Source: Rotaria socialis (Eukaryota > Rotifera > Eurotatoria > Philodinida > Philodinidae). From it: a DNA stretch of 64,000 nucleotides. Positions 59,309 to 64,000 of this stretch are shown piece by piece (the stretch's first letter is position 1; every line of letters starts with the position of its first letter). The DNA lies in contig CAJNYU010000183.1 in assembly GCA_905331475.1 (NCBI GenBank), positions 62,001 to 126,000 on the forward strand. The letters are read 5' to 3'. The notes below the pieces were generated by a model. That model searched no databases and was not told the origin of the DNA. It saw only the letters and a list, made by a program, of their open reading frames with translations. Position numbers and translations under genes: made by a program.

Positions 59309-62231
59309 TTCAAAAAGCTTCATTACTACTTGGGCTATTTCTTCTATTGTTAAATTTCTTTTTCTAGCTTGTATTATTTTTTTTGTCTTTTGTTATTTCT
59401 CTTTCTAATAAGTATATTCTTCAATTCATGTGTTGCTATTCTTAGACTTTTATTGCTCAGTTTTATAAAAAAAAAATGCTTTGGTGATTAATTTTTTCCT
59501 GAAAAGCTATAAAAAAAAATTTGCAATTTATTACTACGAAAAGAATAAATAAAATGTTTTTCATGACTATAAATGCTCAACGAATTTGTTATTATCATTG
59601 TATTTTGTTAACATCGTATTTGATTGAAGTTCAAATAAATGAAATTTTGTGTAGAATAAAATCATTACATAAGATTTTTTATGAATAGATTTTTTAAGAA
59701 GTAGATCATCCACCGTGATATATTCTTAGTAATTGAATGACAATTGTATATTTTATGCCTCCAGGATGGAAAATCAATTGAGTAAAATAAAGATACTCTC
59801 ATCGGTAAATTTTCTCAATATCTCCTGGTTTAACCTTTTAAATTTGTTCATCACTACAATAAAAAATCTCCAAAATAACAATTTCATATGCTTATAAACT
59901 TTAACATGCTTTGACATTATTTTTTATACTTTCTTTCTTGCCTGACGTTTAAATTCTGATAAATAATATAAATCTATGAGGAGCGCTCAAGCCTTGATAA
60001 ACATTTCAAACATGTTTTTTCTCTCGTCACTACCTTTTGATTTCACGTGTTTAGTATTATGATTGCACTCATTTTTCAACATTTAAGTACCTATATAAAC
60101 TGCGTTTAAATTTCTTTATCATCGTAAATTTGTAAAACACAAAAAAAAACTAAGTTTATGACAGAATTCAGTTCGTAAGAATATATAAATGGAAAAAACT
60201 TCCATTTCAATTGGTAAGCACAATTCATAGCATCTATGTATTAGAGCAATAGAGACGACGCTGAATCCTTACGAACTATTCACCTTTTTTTTTAAATATT
60301 ATTTTATAGTTACAATAAATTTGAATAATTCAAAAAAAAAGTTTTTTCCCTCTCTACATAATAAAAAAAAAGGTCAAAACTCAAGTCTTTCCACTAGAAA
60401 TAATTAATTTTTTAACAATGTAGAGTGCTTTTAACCATATATAAAGAATTTTCGATAGATAATAATGTTTTCACTATCCCAAGATGACTATTAATTTACA
60501 TCCTATATTTGTGGTAAACGATTATTTTAATGGTCTTCCTGATTACTCCTCGAAAAATCAAATAGAGATGCATTTTTTGTTTTGATGATAATTACGTGGA
60601 TACGGAAGAACAAAATCAAGAGTCATTACTGAATTCATATATCACAATAGAAATATATCAGCAACATATTCCGAATAATTGTATATACGATCTGATGGTA
60701 AAATTCTATTTGTCTATTCTAAATCTATCTATGAAGAAATCTGTGGTGTACTAGTTACAGTAAGAATATTCAGTTCATGAGAATGAAAAAGAATTATATT
60801 CACTTTGATTTATAGTAGAAACTTTTCTAACGTAATCTACGCCTCAATATCTTTTTTTTTTCAAATGTTAAAACAGTATCTTCTATATTCATTTTATTTG
60901 AATTTTCTAAAATAGTAACTCGTTGTTTCAGGAAAAGTCGTTAAAAGCAAGAGCAATAAAATTAATGTGATTCCATTGAGCATAAATATATATCTGTTCA
61001 AAACTTGATCTTGAATTTATTTATATTTTATCATCAGTAGAATGTTTTTTTCTACTATCATTCAAATTTGACGGATGTCAAAAAATGATCGTTTTCTAAT
61101 TTAATAACAATGAAAATCTTTTATCAAAGAAATCTACTTGTAACTATCGATGATATCCAACAGTGCTCGATGTTCATTCATAATTTTTGATGAAATTTAT
61201 TGCATTCATTCAAATAAAGAACAAGACAAAACATTCTTAGTTCTATACAGAAATAATAGCTACAGATTGATATCAATACTCATCTCGAAGAATCAGTTAA
61301 ATGACATTGAATGAAAAAAAAAATGATTAATCGGGGTTTCCCGTTGATTCCAGCAAAAATGAAAAAACATTTCTTTTCTTTTTTTTCTTGATTGTTATTG
61401 GCTGTGTAAATGTAGTGATCTTTCGATTGGTTCATTTCTCTCTCAACTTGATAAGTGAAGGAGAAGAAAAAGAGTCGTTTTTCTTTTTCTGTATAATGAT
61501 CCTGTTTCTTCTCTTTTGTGTCTCTCTCTCTCTGCTTGCTTTCTCTTCTAATTACGAGATGATCATAGATTTAGTTCATTGAAAAAATAAGACTCAGCAT
61601 TTGGCCGCGTTCAAGTGTCTCACTTTTCCTTTTTCTCACATATTAAAAGCTCAAATCAAAAAGCATTATTGAACAGCAGAAGGAAAAAAGAGAACATATC
61701 ATCACATACACCTGCCGAAATTGTAAAGTGACTAACTATCGTCGGCTAATCATTCTTGGCAACTAAACGCTCAAGGGTAAGTTATTTACTTGATCATAGA
61801 AAATTCTACGCGAATATTAACGATTGTTAACTTTATCAATGGCATGATATGATGTCGTCCAAAAAGTGGATCTTCATCTTGAACGTCTAGTTTCCTTTCC
61901 GGTTGGCAGCCAATATCAGACGTTTCTCTATTCTAATCAATTATTTTCAGTAGTAATTTTTCCTTTTTTTATTATTATTTTGTCCTCTTTATATTATTAG
62001 TTTTAGAAAATAGATCTCTTGTAAATTGTGATAGATCATGTCCAATGAATTAGTAGAGAAAAGTGAGAAATAACACGCGTGTTCCTCCCGTTAATGCTCT
62101 TTTATATATTATAGTTGTTGTTGATGATGATGATGATGATGATGATCTGTTCTTGAGAAAAGAGAAATGATTGATTTGTAAACGTGAGTGATGTACTAGA
62201 ACGATTGAAGTTGTGTTTCTGGTTTTGCACA

Positions 62232-62262
<31 letters not shown>

Positions 62263-62668
62263 AAGAATTAAACAAACATCTAACACAATCATTTAGAAAA
62301 TTCCTTTCTTATGAAACAACAGTAGATATTCATTCTAATGATCCAACGAGTATTCAATATAACACCTACGTGTGTGTGTTTCATTGTATAGTACTTGACT
62401 AATGATGAGAGAAGGAAAAAGACCTCATTTTTATTTTTTTTTATGCGACATGCGAAGAAGAATGAAATGTCTAATTGACTTGTGCACATCAGGAAAAAAA
62501 GATTGCTATTACTTTTATTCTTATATTTCAATTCTAATAACGAGTATGAAGGTTCAGACATAAAAAAGCACGATAATTAACATGAGTGCCTTTATTAAAA
62601 GAAAAAAAATCTGAATTAAAAAAAATGATTTTAATTTTTTTATTTTAAACAGTACTACCGCTACAAAA
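59309..62668. other. Intergenic / upstream region of the ETS gene, 3.3 kb
   Basis: AT-rich. A likely non-coding first exon of the ETS gene ends at about 61775-61777 (CGCTCAAGG|GTAAGTTAT), with the matching acceptor AAACAG at 62647-62652, 16 bp before the ETS start codon. A GATGAT microsatellite and an AG/ACAG-rich run lie in that intron. The frames at 61388-61582, 62050-62292 and 62289-62561 are low complexity. Confidence 0.5.
62121..62147. repeat. GAT trinucleotide microsatellite
   Basis: About eight perfect GAT units, seen directly. A GA/GACA-rich run follows at about 62231-62262. Confidence 0.85.
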
Positions 62669-63710
62669 ATGTCATGTCGATCGAGTGGCGAACAACATCG
62701 AAATCGTGAAGGTAAGATGAAGAAAATATTTTATAGAAAAAAGAAAAAGAAAAGTGAACTGATTGATAATCATTTAAGAACATCGATGGGATTCAATTCG
62801 TGATTCTCAATTATATGGTCGTCGTGGTTCAATACAACTATGGCAATTTCTGCTAACATTACTGAAAGATGGTATTAATGGTGCAATCATTATTTGGACA
62901 GGCAAAGGTTTAGAATTTAAATTGATTGAGCCAGAAGAAGTATGTGATTTGAAATAGATTTGAACGACGAATCAAAAATAAGATCAATTTTTTTTATAGG
63001 TAGCACGTTTATGGGGTGTACAAAAAAATCGTCCGTCAATGAATTATGACAAATTGTCTCGGTCGCTTCGTTATTATTATGAAAAAGGTATTATGCAAAA
63101 AGTAGCTGGTGAACGTTATGTTTATCGTTTTGTATGTGATCCTCAAACACTTTATCCGTTTATATCGCGAAATGGACAAATAACAAAAGGAACACCAACA
63201 ACAAATGCAACAATAATTTCACCAAAAACTACAATAAATACAACAATAACACCGCCAAGAAATAAATCTCCGTCATTATCATCATCATCAAATTCAGCAT
63301 TTTATCCATCATCAACAAATAAAATCAAACAACAAATACGATCTGATGAGAACTACATACCTTTTTATCCATCATCATTTTGTCCAAATACATTTCAAAG
63401 TTCATTTTTACCTTATTCAACACCAACGTCAACCAATGTTTACTCTACAAATGATGCAAAAATGAATACAAATAATTCATATTGGCCAAGACATTCATTT
63501 TACAATACACCGAGTCATTATGCATTTCCACCATTTGATACAAGTGGTATCATATCATCAACACCACCACAAACTGTACCACATGAAACATTAAATAATA
63601 ATTCATTTGATAATTTATCATCCTATTTTGCATACAATCCAACGAATGGTATTAATAAATTATCAGCTATTCATAATGATTGTTCAACAAATTTTGATCT
63701 TTATTCATAG
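62669..63710 (+). CDS. ETS-domain transcription factor, PEA3-like (ETV1/4/5 group)
   Basis: Sequence-specific nuclear DNA-binding protein recognising GGAA cores. Three exons: 62669-62711, 62779-62939 and 63000-63710, total 915 nt (304 aa). The ETS domain spans about residues 29-113: [29 protein letters not shown] and the recognition helix [19 protein letters not shown], then [15 protein letters not shown], closest to PEA3-type domains. Unlike vertebrate PEA3 proteins (about 480-510 aa with an N-terminal acidic activation domain), only 28 residues precede the domain. The C-terminal 190 residues are Ser/Thr/Pro/Asn-rich low complexity. An acceptor lies just 5' of the ATG, so a 5' UTR exon, or conceivably further coding exons, exists upstream. 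Converges with the right-edge gene, 94 bp between stops. Confidence 0.9.
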
Positions 63711-63804
63711 AAAAAAAAAATATACACAAAAACAAAAAATAAAAAAACAAATCATTTTCTTTTCTCACGTGCGTTTGTGTGTTTATGTGTGTTTACGTCT
63801 TTGT

Positions 63805-64000
63805 CTATTTTTTTTCATCAAATAATTCACTAGAAAGTAATTTTTCACTTCTTGATATACTTTGAGTAGCTTTACTAGACGGTAGATTAAAAGATACTCT
63901 TGGTGCATAATTTTCTCGATTATTTTTTTCTAATAGATGAACTCTTTTAGCCCGATACACGCCATCATTGATGTTACTGTTACGTTTACGTAATTCTTCA
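63805..64000 (-). CDS. C-terminal end of an unidentified gene (partial)
   Basis: Open from the right edge to TAG at 63807-63805, about 64 codons. The peptide is basic and hydrophilic (RKRNSNINDGVYRAKRVHLL, later PRVSFNLPSSKATQS) and ends SELFDEKK. Codon usage resembles neighbouring genes, and position (convergent with the ETS gene, short intergenic) fits a real last exon. No family can be named from this fragment. Confidence 0.5.
   Translation of the reverse strand, partial: EELRKRNSNINDGVYRAKRVHLLEKNNRENYAPRVSFNLPSSKATQSISRSEKLLSSELFDEKK

Noticed and set aside
62050..62561. Overlapping frames near the GAT microsatellite
   Set aside because: Built from simple repeats (SSSSSSTTT, RERQRQRQ) in the intron or upstream region of the ETS gene.

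Overview
This window looks like nuclear DNA of a small, intron-rich, AT-rich metazoan. The genes are eukaryotic and animal-type: a DEG/ENaC channel, a PEA3-like ETS factor, phosphorylase kinase gamma and glucosidase II beta. They are cut by many introns of about 45-75 nt with GT..AG borders. Short tracts of a TGTGGG-type repeat, the telomeric unit reported for bdelloid rotifers, together with the tiny introns and the mix of DNA-transposon debris, make a bdelloid rotifer my best guess; this is inference, not proof. Exon chains below were assembled by hand from splice borders and reading phase. Wherever a stop-to-stop total is quoted, the summed exons are a multiple of three.

Left block (1-19.4 kb). 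A partial minus-strand gene runs off the left edge. It is followed by a minus-strand run: an M1 (puromycin-sensitive type) aminopeptidase with an altered GAMEN motif (2491-7860), a malate/lactate dehydrogenase-2 family oxidoreductase with a 13-nt microexon (8117-10582), a calmodulin-like EF-hand protein (10857-11415) and a coiled-coil protein (11616-12871). After 4.7 kb of non-coding DNA a plus-strand coiled-coil gene (17613-19415) shows one frame break.

Middle block (19.4-39 kb). This is an accessory zone with small TIR elements, several families of repeats dense in one short palindromic motif, tRNA-like fragments and two weak hypothetical genes. Its core is a roughly 8.8 kb DNA-transposon-like unit (about 27.86-36.66 kb). 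Two co-oriented spliced genes, a BEN-like DNA-binding partner with one in-frame stop and an intact 834-aa EnSpm/CACTA Tnp2-like transposase, lie between two GACTAGTC-rich arrays in inverted orientation. The right array is a 109-bp tandem repeat that runs into a single-N gap. Beyond the gap lie nested repeats and interstitial telomere-like tracts.

Right block (39-64 kb). Ordinary gene space returns: a candidate secreted neuropeptide-like precursor (39321-39861), phosphorylase kinase gamma (minus), eIF3d (minus) sharing a 133-bp divergent intergenic region with a DEG/ENaC channel (plus), an REXO4-type exonuclease (minus), glucosidase II beta (plus) with a phase-matched alternative terminal exon that would make a membrane-anchored short isoform, an ETS factor (plus), and the C-terminal end of a minus-strand gene leaving the right edge. 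Apart from the transposon pair the genes are functionally unrelated housekeeping or signalling genes; there is no operon-like grouping. The findings I rate highest are the transposon with inverted subterminal arrays, the alternative exon in glucosidase II beta, the peptide precursor and the PAMED aminopeptidase.
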